64,000 nucleotides of DNA from Pomphorhynchus laevis (lineage: Eukaryota; Acanthocephala; Palaeacanthocephala; Echinorhynchida; Pomphorhynchidae): the NCBI GenBank assembly GCA_012934845.2, contig WNNJ02002246.1:1-64000 (forward strand), in the 5' to 3' direction. Position numbers and translations under genes: made by a program. Numbering within the stretch: position 1 is the first letter of the stretch; each line of letters begins with the position of its first letter. Under the pieces are notes generated by a model that saw nothing but the letters and a program-made list of their open reading frames with translations, had not been told where the DNA came from and ran no database searches. This document shows, in pieces, positions 11,168 through 23,661 of this stretch.

Positions 11168-11640
11168 TACCAATTTTACATGCTTTGGATCTTTGGAGGA
11201 TCAACTGGTATAATACTTTTGAAGTATCCGAGTGGTACCCCATTTTACTATATATTTCAGGGCTGCCTGATTGAGCGAAGCCAATTCAACAATGAATGTT
11301 TTTTGTATTGAAAGTCGATGAATCCATCAGATTTGAAGTGGACTCGATGGCATCGTGGTCGATTAGCTACTATTAACTCCCGGCTATTGGAGTTTGTCAT
11401 TTCCTCTCTGTCACAATTCACGTACCCACTTCATAAAAGATGGCCCGAGCGCTTGATGCTGGCTGCTGCAATTTAGTGCTCACAGCTTTGCATGCACGAT
11501 TTGGCTTAGCACGCCTGTATCATTTACATGTGTTGTCTGACTATTGTATGTGTCATATAATTTTATGCTTGAGGTTTTCTCTTTGTCATTTTTTTGTTAA
11601 ATGTTGAAGCAATCAAATTGTCACGGACAAATTGTGTGAT
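11168..11640. other. Non-coding stretch with locally higher GC
   Basis: Roughly 11180-11520 is visibly less AT-rich than its surroundings but no reading frame on either strand gives a recognisable protein. It may be an old insertion or part of the gene relic on its left. Confidence 0.3.
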
Positions 11641-11663
11641 TAATTGTAATTAATATAATGTTT

Positions 11664-12345
11664 TTAAAAATCTCTTATATTTACATAAAGCTCGTTTAGT
11701 TTATTAATATCTTTTATTAATGAAGTTTTGGTTAATGTATATTTTCTATTGTTATTATTAACATTTATTGTACGATTATAGTATTTTGTATTACAATAAC
11801 TGTCTATTATACAACTTAGCCTATCATATTCGTTAATTAATTTTTGATTTATTGAACAAATGATATCTTTAGAAAAACTTCTTATATTTACATAAAGATC
11901 TTTTAGCTTATTATCACTTAAAAGTTGTTTTAATATTTCTAATTGTTCACATACACATATTCTTTTTAATATTTTTAAGTCTATTTTTCTTTTTACTTTT
12001 ATCACCATGACTTCTTGGCTTGCGTTAAAACGGATTATAATATAGTTGTTTATTATGTATTATACTACTTCTGCCAATTCCTTGTACCACGTCGTTCAAT
12101 CCTAATGAATAAATGAAATTAAGCGTTTTAATCCAAAAATCTTCTTTTTCTAATAGCTTTTGATTTAATATTGAAATGTTTTCTTTGAAAATATGTTCTA
12201 AAATAAATAACTTACAGTTTTTAATATCATGTCCTATTAATCTCATATGTTTATGAAATATAGTTTGACTATTATGCTGTATATTATATATGTCTTGTCT
12301 AAACCTAGTTTTTAACATTTGATATGTGTTTTTTATATATTGCAA
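11664..12345 (-). pseudogene. PLE remnant: GIY-YIG region and C-terminal tail
   Basis: Two minus-strand ORFs (12345-12025 and 12008-11664) follow each other. The first reads LKTRFRQDIYNIQHNSQT, HKHMRLIGHDIKNCKLFILE and KEDFWIKTLNFIYSLGLND. This is the second half of a GIY-YIG endonuclease as found at the C-terminus of Penelope-like elements: an Arg in TRFRQ, a His-rich turn, a Glu in the ILE block and the closing E-x-x-W-I-K-x-L-N. The second ORF (NIRSFSKDIICSINQKLINE) is a family-specific tail, also found in plus orientation at 25.7-25.9 kb. The N-terminal GIY and YIG motifs and the RT are missing here. Confidence 0.65.
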
Positions 12346-12439
12346 TCCAAATGTATTAGATACATTACACCTGCGGTATTGCAGTTACAATTATTATTAA
12401 TATTTAATAAAAAACATTTGTTTGTAGTATTACTTACAA

Positions 12440-12634
12440 TACAATTATTATTGATAACATCACAATATAACATCATATTTTTAACTCTATTTTTCTTATT
12501 CCTTTTATCATGATTACTTCTTGGCTTGCGTGTAACAGGATTATTATAATACAGTTATTTATTATTTACAATAATAAAAATATAGTAAATATTATTGAAA
12601 TTCCTTGTACTACGTCATCCAACCCTAATGGTTA
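12440..12634 (-). pseudogene. Second short copy of the PLE C-terminal segment
   Basis: Minus-strand sequence repeats part of the neighbouring remnant in diverged form (LGLDDVVQGI against LGLNDVVQGI, then ASQEV). It abuts the left end of the 1638-bp inverted-repeat arm, so the arm begins exactly at PLE debris. Confidence 0.5.
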
Positions 12635-14272
12635 AACTGAGTATATGTATTTTAAATTATTTGAACCAAAAACGAATACAATCTTTAAATCTTATTTGAC
12701 AACGTTATCTAATGAAGAAATATCTTACTTAAAGAACAATAAAAAATTTAAAATATTTTATTTGATTTCTTTAGTATCATAAAACATTAAATATTATTAA
12801 GATAATATTATATACTGACAACATACGATAATATATAATATTATATAATGTCGATTTTCTATATTTTCATTCTTTTTCTGTATATTTTCCTAATTACTTT
12901 TTAATTTGTTATTTTTTAATTTAAAAATGTTTCAAATTTAACAGTTTCCTATTTGTGCTAAATTTTTTATATTCCAGTTAGAAATATATCTATTTTAAAA
13001 CTTTTGTTTTATTAAAATAAAAGTAAACTTTTATTAAAGTAAACTTCATTAATAGTAAATATTTATTAAACTTGTTTTATATTTCTTTATTTTTAAATTA
13101 TTCATCTTTATTTATGACTATCTATGCGTAAGTGATCATACGTAAATGAATAATTTTAATTTATTTAGTAGATATTCTCAGTGTCATATTTTTAATATGT
13201 TCTTCTAAAATACCCAAGATTAATAGAAGCTTCTAATATATTATTCTAACTTAGAAATCTTAGCTACCAGAAGTTGAATAGGTAAATAAAAGATGGAGCA
13301 TAATTTTAACATCTCAAAATTATTCAATTGTGAAATTTAGTTGTAAACTATTACAAGCAAAAGTCTTAAAGATGATTAAATCAATAGTATAATTTCTTTC
13401 TATTTATTAAATAATAATTTAATTTATTTTTTTTTATTTCTAATATGAACTTGTCATTTTCTATTGATTTATTATTTTTTATTCCACAATTGTTTAACAT
13501 TTTTATAGTTTCTTTTAGTGTTCAATTTTTATATTTCAATATAAAATAGTCTTATTTTCTAATTTTTATTATACTTCTAATTTTTTATTTCGGTTATTTT
13601 TAAATTATTTATCATATATACATGATTATCTTCAATATCACACTGTATTTTTGATATAAATATTTCTAATATATAAACTATGGTCAAATATAAAAGTACA
13701 TTATATATACTAATTACGAATATCAAAATTGATATTTTATATTACCATATTGTTATCGAATTTGACAATTACATATAAAATTGAAATAGCTTGTAATGTT
13801 TTGCTTATGTTTCAAATAAAAAAAATGAACACAGATTTTAATTATAGTTATCATTATTAACAGAAAATGAACTTTAATAGCAAATGATGCATCGATAAAT
13901 ATTTAAATATGCGGATTTATTATGATTTATATGAAAACATTAATAACGAAATGTTTCCAGTACATTTGTTTACTTCAGGTAGTACTAAAATTAACGTACA
14001 ATATCGCTACAACTCGATTCAATTTTTATTATAACTTGTTCAGCATTGATTATTCACTTAAAAATATCAATCAAAAAGTAACTTACCTATATAATTTACT
14101 ATTGAATTCAGTTCTTAGAGGAATGCAAGTTAATGTCGTCGTGTTCTGTGCAAAAGATGAATTTTAACAGTTTAAATTTATACAAACAAAGCTTATTTGA
14201 ATATATAGAGAGAGGGATTTCACCTATAACACGTGATTCATCAAAACACTAAGTATAACTTTAAATTCAAAT
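12635..14272 (+). repeat. Left arm of a 4.2 kb inverted repeat
   Basis: This 1638-bp block is the reverse complement of 15212-16849. I compared both ends and several internal stretches and found no difference and no length change. The outer end begins AACTGAGTATATGTATTTTA, a close relative of the PLE-associated terminal motif AACTGAGTCTACGTATTTTA. The inner end is at TTTAAATTCAAAT. An 81-codon ORF (13922-14167) is present in each arm; its composition is not convincing as a gene. Confidence 0.95.
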
Positions 14273-15211
14273 CATATCTACTAAGATATGTGTACATCAC
14301 ATTATCAACGTAAAATTTTCACGCTAAATAATTTCACGTAATAATAGACTATTATGTTCTATGTATTTTTATAGACAAACTTTGCCATTATAATTTAATA
14401 TTTGTGATGTGTAGTTTTAGCTATTTTTTATTTTGCACATTAGAAGAGACATTTTTTAATTCGCGAAATTATTTTGACTAACGTAAATATTAGGTGAAAT
14501 CAAAGTTAAATGCAAAATTAGAATTATGAGTGATATCAAATAATATGTGGATAAGCCTTATCCACTTGCAAGAGCTAAATAATTATAAGATTTATTTCCT
14601 CAAATAAAATTTGTTTACATTAGATTATCTCGATTAGATTATTTACAGTATTCTTGTCAATTTTTATTCACAAAGTATTTAAGAAGGAATGTTTCTATAC
14701 TTCGATATCCATTTTACAATTTTTCAAAACACTTTGAAATTTATTATTTGGAATTTAAACTATAGCTTGTGCATATCATTGAAATATTTTAAATATTCTT
14801 GATTTTTTAACAAATCGTGTTTTGTTAAAATATTTTTGATTGTTATTCTTATAGATTTTTATCTCGTAAAAATTAAAAACAAGAGAAAGTAAGATTAAGA
14901 AACCAGAAAAGGAACAAATAATATTTATATTATTTTATATATCATATTATTTTAAATATTTTATATTTATATTGATTTATATATTACAGTAACGATTGTG
15001 GTATAGTGCGATGTTACTTAAAAACTGTAATTTTTATTTTATATATTAAATAATATTATATCTCATAAGATTCAAGTTTGATAGTCATATGTTGTCAGTA
15101 TATACTATTATCTTAATAATATTTAATGTTTTATGATAACAACGAAATCAAATAAAACATTTGAAATTTTTTTATTGTTGTTTGTGTTAAGTAATGATAA
15201 TAATAACTATA
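14273..15211. other. Spacer of the inverted repeat
   Basis: 939 bp of AT-rich sequence without a recognisable gene. It holds, at 15086-15195, a diverged extra copy of arm-end sequence (see separate entry). Confidence 0.8.
15086..15195 (+). repeat. Diverged third copy of arm-end sequence inside the spacer
   Basis: From TATGTTGTCAGTATATACTA onward this follows 16657-16765 of the right arm in the same orientation with roughly one change in ten. The arms agree with each other far better than either does with this copy. Confidence 0.75.
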
Positions 15212-16849
15212 ATTTGAATTTAAAGTTATACTTAGTGTTTTGATGAATCACGTGTTATAGGTGAAATCCCTCTCTCTATATATTCAAATAAGCTTTGTTT
15301 GTATAAATTTAAACTGTTAAAATTCATCTTTTGCACAGAACACGACGACATTAACTTGCATTCCTCTAAGAACTGAATTCAATAGTAAATTATATAGGTA
15401 AGTTACTTTTTGATTGATATTTTTAAGTGAATAATCAATGCTGAACAAGTTATAATAAAAATTGAATCGAGTTGTAGCGATATTGTACGTTAATTTTAGT
15501 ACTACCTGAAGTAAACAAATGTACTGGAAACATTTCGTTATTAATGTTTTCATATAAATCATAATAAATCCGCATATTTAAATATTTATCGATGCATCAT
15601 TTGCTATTAAAGTTCATTTTCTGTTAATAATGATAACTATAATTAAAATCTGTGTTCATTTTTTTTATTTGAAACATAAGCAAAACATTACAAGCTATTT
15701 CAATTTTATATGTAATTGTCAAATTCGATAACAATATGGTAATATAAAATATCAATTTTGATATTCGTAATTAGTATATATAATGTACTTTTATATTTGA
15801 CCATAGTTTATATATTAGAAATATTTATATCAAAAATACAGTGTGATATTGAAGATAATCATGTATATATGATAAATAATTTAAAAATAACCGAAATAAA
15901 AAATTAGAAGTATAATAAAAATTAGAAAATAAGACTATTTTATATTGAAATATAAAAATTGAACACTAAAAGAAACTATAAAAATGTTAAACAATTGTGG
16001 AATAAAAAATAATAAATCAATAGAAAATGACAAGTTCATATTAGAAATAAAAAAAAATAAATTAAATTATTATTTAATAAATAGAAAGAAATTATACTAT
16101 TGATTTAATCATCTTTAAGACTTTTGCTTGTAATAGTTTACAACTAAATTTCACAATTGAATAATTTTGAGATGTTAAAATTATGCTCCATCTTTTATTT
16201 ACCTATTCAACTTCTGGTAGCTAAGATTTCTAAGTTAGAATAATATATTAGAAGCTTCTATTAATCTTGGGTATTTTAGAAGAACATATTAAAAATATGA
16301 CACTGAGAATATCTACTAAATAAATTAAAATTATTCATTTACGTATGATCACTTACGCATAGATAGTCATAAATAAAGATGAATAATTTAAAAATAAAGA
16401 AATATAAAACAAGTTTAATAAATATTTACTATTAATGAAGTTTACTTTAATAAAAGTTTACTTTTATTTTAATAAAACAAAAGTTTTAAAATAGATATAT
16501 TTCTAACTGGAATATAAAAAATTTAGCACAAATAGGAAACTGTTAAATTTGAAACATTTTTAAATTAAAAAATAACAAATTAAAAAGTAATTAGGAAAAT
16601 ATACAGAAAAAGAATGAAAATATAGAAAATCGACATTATATAATATTATATATTATCGTATGTTGTCAGTATATAATATTATCTTAATAATATTTAATGT
16701 TTTATGATACTAAAGAAATCAAATAAAATATTTTAAATTTTTTATTGTTCTTTAAGTAAGATATTTCTTCATTAGATAACGTTGTCAAATAAGATTTAAA
16801 GATTGTATTCGTTTTTGGTTCAAATAATTTAAAATACATATACTCAGTT
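15212..16849 (-). repeat. Right arm of the 4.2 kb inverted repeat
   Basis: Reverse complement of the left arm, same length. The outer end is immediately followed by a PLE reverse-transcriptase fragment on the plus strand, so both ends of the palindrome lie at PLE sequence. Contains the mirror ORF at 15562-15317. Confidence 0.95.
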
Positions 16850-17330
16850 AGCTTATCTTATTTTACAAGGCATAGTTCATGATTGCGATCCATTATCTCC
16901 AATGGGAGTTAATTGTAGTCCAATTATAGCTGCCTTATTTTTAATCTTTATAGAATATGAATTTGTTTACAAAATAAATCTAACAATCGACAAACGATAC
17001 CAGGTACCGTTTCGTCATTATTTTGACTCATCAGTGTCAGATACCTCTCACTACTGGATGCAGAGGAGGACCGGCAGACGGCACGAGTATGTCGATTCTT
17101 TCGTGGCTGCCACATCATAGAAATAGGAAAATGCCCACGGAAATCTTTCATTTTCTTGTAATATATAAAATATGTTTCGATACATTGATGATATATGATT
17201 ATTTAACTCTAATAATTTCTATTCAATAAGCGAACAAATATATGCAGGTAGTCTTATTCTTAATTAAACCAATATTAATGATAAAGGAGGTATATTGCTA
17301 GATATAAACATTAAATTATCATTTAATTCA
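16850..17330 (+). pseudogene. PLE reverse transcriptase fragment, interrupted by a MITE
   Basis: Plus-strand coding reads MGVNCSPIIAALFLIFIEYE before the MITE at 16996-17114. Afterwards it reads FRYIDDI (about 17176) and a segment ending NDKGGILLDI. MG-x-NC-x-P and F-R-Y-I-D-D-I followed by L-D-I at this spacing are RT blocks of a PLE lineage in which the palm motif is preceded by the NC-x-P turn. The piece covers only the RT palm. It is broken and short, with AT-rich sequence on the right. Confidence 0.6.
16996..17114 (+). mobile_element. MITE fragment nested in PLE RT
   Basis: Begins near CAGGTACCGTTTCGTCATTA and ends TTCTTTCGTGGCTGCCACA. The inner part (ACTGGATGCAGAGGAGGACC, GGCAGACGGCACGAGTATG) matches one half of the 33552-33880 element. 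Only one arm plus the terminus is left, so it is an internally deleted or solo arm. Confidence 0.7.
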
Positions 17331-19190
17331 TAATCATTAAATTCATAAAATGGTATATTTCAACTTTTAATTGGTTCATAAAAATTGATATTATATAAAA
17401 TCTTTAGATTATGTTATTTACATCGTTAAATTTTGTATGTGCAACATACGTATTCTTAGTTTACTGACTATAGTTATCAGTAATTATTAGATAATAATAT
17501 ATTGTAAATTAATAATTAATTATTAATTATTATTAATTATTAGCTAATAATTATTTTTTTAATTATATTATTAATTGATTATTAGTAGATAATAATTATA
17601 TCTAAATACAATAATTCGGATTCATTGTATATTATATATTAATAAATTCATGAAAATTGGATTATAAAAAATCTTAAATTGTAAAATATCCGAATTACAA
17701 AAAACTAATATTTTAATATTTGTTTCTTATAATTAATATTTGTAGTTTATTCTTCTGGAATCCATCCATCAAAATGTTTATATTGCATTTGCATGTCCTG
17801 TTGCAAAAGAATGGAATCACAAATCGTTTAATCAATTAAATATATATACATAAACTAAAACTGGTGACAATTTAAGTCACTAAATTTAAAGTAAAATTCA
17901 ACACCTTACTCTATCGGGCTACTTTTTTAATCTGCGATTTGCAAAGTAATTTTTCATTTTTTATTTTATCGTTGTAATAAAGCATCGATAATGTACAAAT
18001 AACGATATTAATGCAAACCATTAATAATATCTTAATAGTGCTTTTAATTGATACAATGTATATTTGTGCATGCGGAATAATCACTAAAAGTATTATTACA
18101 TTGTGTGTGGATATGTTCATGGTTAATTAAAGAGGGCACAAATTTCTTAGTTTTAGGATACTTTCCTAGACTACTGTAACAGTAGAAACAAATAAGAAGA
18201 CGCTTAAATTTCATCGGCCACTTTAGAAGAATTCTTGTTTTGTAATCCTTCCAATAATTTTTAATAATACCAAAACTTAAGATGTTGAATATCTATGCTA
18301 ATTACAAAATTGTAAATAAATAGAAAATATATGTACTTCAATAGCCTGCCAAATGCAAAATTTAAAATAAGAAGACTTGAGAAAATATTTATAATGATAG
18401 TTTTAATGATAATTTCAACTAATTTATATAATTATAGCATATCATTTATTTAATTAAAAAAATATTTCAAAATATTTAAAATAATCTAAAATATTTAAAT
18501 ATTATATATTTATATAAATATAAATATATAAATTATATTAAATATTAAATTTAATATTTAAATAATAATTTAAATAATTTATTATATAAATTATAAATTA
18601 ATATAATTTAAAAGTTGATTATTTAAATCGGTAAACGCAAATAAATTATTTTTTATAAAAAATATTTTATTTTAACGCCGGTAAATGTGCAACGTTTAGA
18701 AGTTTTTTGAGCATTCTGAATTTTTCCTTGTATAAAAGCAGGTATTTTGAATTATGAAAGATTCTTTTAATTAATTAATTTATAACTAGTCCTTATTCAT
18801 CAGATTGTAGGATTGTAATCTACAAATGTTCCAAGTTCAAATAGCTTTAAATTATAATTCTGATGATAAAAGCAATTCATTTTTCAAAATTTTATTAAAT
18901 TACTATATTAGTATGAGTAATATTTATTTTGTCCATAATATGATGAAATATTAATATTAGAATTTTATGAATATTATAGTTTATAACTATTTATATTTCT
19001 AAATAGAGGCCTTTTCCCTTGACGAATACATCTTAGACTTTTTTAGATGGATCATCTGCGGTATAAATTTACTCTGGAGGAAACTGATTTAGTACTAAAA
19101 ATATAATTTAATTTTCTAGCATAATAATTGATGGCATCATATATTCATCTTAATGTTCATTAATTCGTCAAATTTTTCAACGAAAATAAT
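17331..19190. other. AT-rich gene-free stretch
   Basis: Nearly pure A/T with long TAATTA and TTAAATAT patches (17480-17600, 18420-18620). I see no gene, RNA gene or recognisable element. Confidence 0.5.
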
Positions 19191-19780
19191 ACACGTGTTT
19201 TCTCTTTATGTTTGAATTTGTAATTTGCTTTAATCGATGAAAACATTTTTATCAAGATTTTGTATTTTGCTAAAAAGTATTTGAAATTTATGATTAAGTT
19301 AAAAATCGATTTCACAAAAAATTTTACATTTTGGAAATCTCTATATAATTTTAGTATTATTTAGCTAATATAAACATCTTGTAATATCTACATTTGTAAT
19401 TATCATCGATTTTTGAAAAAATAGAAAAATTAATCTGGAAGAATTTCTTTACAAAACAGCACGAAAACGATGATATTGCTTTTTTTACAAGAGATAAAGG
19501 GTTTCCAATAAATATTTTCTTTCTATATGTATATGTGAATTTAGTTTGTATAATGAATTTAAAAAATTGAGCCAAAATAACATAAGATGCAACTTAGAGT
19601 AAGAAACTTGACATTGCAATATTTTTGCAATTAGGCATCAGGTAAAAAATGGATTTCAAAGAGAATGGAACTCGGTTTGAAAGATACTGCCTCGAACTTC
19701 GGAAAGAGCTTTTGCTTGGGTACATTAAATCAGGTCGACAGAATTTGGCGAGGTCCTGGTTTAAATTTCGTAAAATTTTG

Positions 19781-20115
19781 TTCGCATTTATAACAAGACT
19801 ATCGAAGGTTTTTCGCTTTATATTTTATTTCTAGTTGATATTATAATCAAAAAATAAAAAAATCTAATGTAATTATAAGAGAATCAAATAATAATGAGAT
19901 AATATTAATAAATTCAATATAAATCATCTTAATTTTTAATGTCGACCTCGTTACCTAAGTTTGATAAATTCATTAATAATTTATTTTACAAATTTAATTC
20001 TGTAAAATGTTTACAGCTCGAAGTTCAATGCTTAAGTGCATTGCATGTGATAGAATCAGCGGCCATGTAAAATTTGAGATTTGGCAATTTATCGATGTCA
20101 TACAGCCTTGATGGA
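19781..20115 (+). repeat. Dispersed direct repeat, copy 2
   Basis: Matches 8646-9001 in the same orientation, 11.1 kb away, with a shared end at ACAGCCTTGATGGAG. The left neighbours differ: here a short less AT-rich piece (19649-19775) precedes it. Confidence 0.8.
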
Positions 20116-20117
20116 GA

Positions 20118-21225
20118 GTTTTCATTGAAATATTTATTTGGATGTTTGTTCTAATTTAGTTTTTTGTTCTTTGTATGTAAATAAATTGTTGTTTCTGGCA
20201 CATATGCCTCAATTTTGTGCTAAAAAAATCATTTTTGCACGCCGGATGAAAGACTCATTGACAAGAACTGTTCCTCACTACTGTACGGGACTTTTATGCT
20301 CATATCTCGCAGACTTACAACTCTCAAAAATCAACAAGGTTCTTAGAAGCTAACTTACAATGTTAATTGACTTTTATTAATTATTATTAATAAAAGTCAT
20401 TATTATTAATGACTTTTATTTGTTATTATTACCGTGAATAATGGATGCTATATTTTCATATCCATTGCCGAGCGACAAGGAGGAAAGTAGATTAATATAT
20501 GAAAGTATTTTCGTTTCCCAATTATTTCATATTAGATATATATTCGAAAGTGGAAAAGCGGAAAGAAAATCAGATTTCTAACCTATTAAAGTATTAAACT
20601 TTATGTCCTTTTATGTTCATTTTAAATATATTTCTATTAATGCTTATTGCACGTGCCTTTAAGTTTGATGATAAATCAAGGATTCCTTAAAGAGGTTCAT
20701 GGTTTAAAATGTTTGAAGGTTCATGGTCTATACGGTATCAAATATGATATCAGATACATCGCATATATTGCGATTTCGTTGATATTTGTTGGTCCCTTTA
20801 ATTTCAAAATATCAATTTGTATATCAAAAATATTAGAATATCAAAGCGTAACACGTAGCTCACTATTTGCAAATCAAATCTCGAATAAATTAAATTGACC
20901 ATCAGGTATAACATCTTGTATATTAACCGGTTCTAAATTATCTGTATTAAAATAATAAGGAATTAACAATGCTTTTGTGCATTAATACGATAAAAATATT
21001 GTAACGATATTAATATAATATAATGGATATGAAAATTAAATATATTAGTTTGTTGACTAATGAATGTAATAATGCCATATAAAAGTGCATGTCACAAATA
21101 GTACAAAAAATTGCCCATATAAATACATATATGACTTTCTAGTGTTTAAACAGCAAAACATATTGTACTTTAATTTCTGTTCACATTCACAAGTAAAAAA
21201 TTAATATATTATGTCAAATATAATT
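20118..21225. other. Gene-free stretch
   Basis: Short ORFs only, none recognisable. It includes simple ATTATTAAT duplications at 20375-20430. Confidence 0.4.
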
Positions 21226-22500
21226 AGATCAGCTGAGTCTACATATTTTATACTATTTATTAATTAAAAATAGGGATAAATATTAAATATAATAAATAAT
21301 TATATAAGATTTTATATAATCTATATTTATATGCATTATATTAATATCATGATATTATATTATTATAATATTTATTAAATTATTTAATTTGTTTATCTAT
21401 TAATTTTTTTATCTACAAATTATTTGTTTATAATTTGTTTATCTCCGCCATATCCTATCTGGGGGAGATATATTAACGATATTTTCGTAAAGTGCAAATA
21501 AAGTGCGAAAAACTAGATAAGTTTATTATCGAAATCAATGACAACATTTTACTGAAATTCCGTAGCAACATGCAAACACCTGTAAACTTTTTAGATGTTT
21601 GCACCTACAATATTAATAAGGGGAAATGTAGAGACGGTAATCTACTGGAAGCCAGAATGGAACTAAATATTTAAATGTAAAAGTAGTCATTCACGATTCG
21701 TAAAAATGACTTCATTAATAAATGAGACAATGAGATTATCCAAAATATGTAGCATGTTAAGGGAGAAAGAAGCAGATCAGCTAACTGAGTCTATGTATTT
21801 TATATTATTTATAAATTAAAAATAATGCTAAATGAAATTTAAATAATTAAATATTAATTATTACTGATAAATTTATTATCTGGTGTATTGTATTCTAATG
21901 GAAAGTATATTATTTATTATTAATTATAAACATTTGCCTCATATGAGTTTAAATTTATTTTTTATAATATTTTGTTGATTTATATGTAAATTTAATATTT
22001 TAATAATATTTTGTTGATTTAAACTTCTCCTGATATTAGAAATAGAAATAAAATACTGAGGTTATATTAACAGGAAAACAAAGTACACAAGTCAATAATA
22101 TCTTGTCAGTAGAACAAATCAGATGAGCTAACTGAGTATACGTATTTCATATTATTTATAAATTACAAATAAAGATAAATAATTATAAATAATAAATAAT
22201 TATATACGAGTGTATACAATTTATATTTATATAACGATAATATTTATAATTAAAATTTAAAATAAAAGTCAATTTTTATGAATTGACTACAATTTTTATG
22301 AATTCGGAAAAAATACTGCTTAGTCTATGTACTACGACAGTCTAAGTCATTAAGTTAAGTCAAGTCATTATGTCTAAGTTATAAGTCATTAAAATAATAG
22401 TATTAAAATAATAAGTCATCTAAAATAATGATAAACAAATTATAAATAATAAATAATTATATAATATTTTATATAATTTATATTTATATAGAGTTAAAAT
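21226..22500 (+). repeat. Cluster of PLE-associated terminal repeats
   Basis: The motif CAGCTAACTGAGTCTACGTA recurs in the same orientation at about 21230, 21777 and 22125, each followed by an AATAATTATATA tail and, at the last copy, by AAAATAAAAGTCAATTTTTATG. The segment before the last copy (CAAGTCAATAATATCTTGTC, AGTAGAACAAATCAGATGAG) is also found before the copies at about 4680 and 60050, so the repeat unit extends upstream of the motif. Confidence 0.6.
21455..21740 (+). pseudogene. PLE reverse transcriptase fragment
   Basis: Reads GRYINDIFVKCK, then FIIEINDNILLKFRSN, then TPVNFLDVCTYNINKG. The Y-x-D-D-like box (here YIND, with an altered first aspartate) followed some 45 residues later by NFLDV is the RT palm and following block of Penelope-like elements. 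It sits between two terminal repeats in the same direction, as in a small internally deleted PLE. Frame breaks are present. Confidence 0.6.
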
Positions 22501-22652
22501 TTGAATATAGAAAGAGTTAAAAGGTAAATAAAGACAATGCATCATTTAAAAGCACAAGTAATAAATAACACGTTAACAATGTATTAAATAGAATATTAAT
22601 AGTAATACGGCTAAGGTTCCCTGCTAGTAAAGGATTTGACAAATATATTTAT

Positions 22653-23115
22653 TTTTCCTTGTGGTTGTGGCACGACATTATCCTCAATGGTATTGTTTCT
22701 ATTCTTGATACAGCAGGAAGCTACTAGTCAGGCAGAGTAGGTATCATCAGCTGCTGACCAAAACATACATTTCACATTCTACTCTTATTATCTGATAATT
22801 GCGGGATCGTATTCTAACGATATATTAGAAACCTACCTTAGGTGTGTGATCCACAAGCTAGATCATTGTTTTTCACACTGCCACTTGCTATGAATGTTTT
22901 TGATTTAACTTGATTGCATCAGTAAGCTGAAATTCTTCTGATTGTGGCACGGTATTATCATCATAGGTATTATCCTATTCTTGATACAGCAGGACGCTAC
23001 AAATCAGCATGGGTGGGTCTCATCAGCTGTTGACCTAGACCTACATTTCACGTTTCGACCATTATTATCTGCTTACTCCAGGATCGTATTCTAACGATAT
23101 ATTATAAACCTACCT
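22653..23115 (+). repeat. Two diverged tandem units of about 190 bp
   Basis: Unit 1 (about 22653-22845) and unit 2 (about 22934-23115) share TGTGGCACG, CTATTCTTGATACAGCAGGA, a core containing CATCAGCTG and CCTACATTTCACGT, and GGATCGTATTCTAACGATAT. The core occurs in the opposite orientation near 29110 and 56880, so this is a dispersed family. No coding capacity. Confidence 0.65.
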
Positions 23116-23661
23116 ATATATTGCATGTCGCTATATATATTCCTGTAGTTTTACAGCTTATTGTTTTACGGATTGCATATGATTTATTAGTTATGCTGCT
23201 TTTGTATTTATTTGTCAGTGCTATACTTTTACATGTTGTAAATCTTTTATCACCACATGGTTGAGAGCTTCCTTCTGTTTTGCCTAGCTGAGTTATACTA
23301 GACCTCACAAACATTTTGGACAATGTACTTGTTGTGCAGAATTGTATTTTAGGAAAAATAGTTCATGTCTCATGATTTCTGATTTCGTTCATACACATCT
23401 TTCACATTTGTCTTTGAAAATCAAAGAATTTTGGATGATAGTCTAGGAATACTATATTCCACTTACTCGTTTTCTTACTGCTAGTTACAAATAAGATTTT
23501 GCGATGTATTCGTCTATTATTTTGATTTTTCAAAATATTAAAGGCTTGCAATTTCTTTTTCAACTTTTGTAAATTGGACGAAAAAATAAAATTTATTTTT
23601 TATTAAAATATTTTTTGCTACTTTAATAAATTTAATTTTCTTATCTAAGCAATGCAATAAA

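Noticed and set aside
13922-14167. 81-codon ORF in the palindrome arm (and its mirror at 15317-15562)
   Set aside because: Present twice only because the arms are identical. Composition is typical of AT-rich chance ORFs and no domain is visible.
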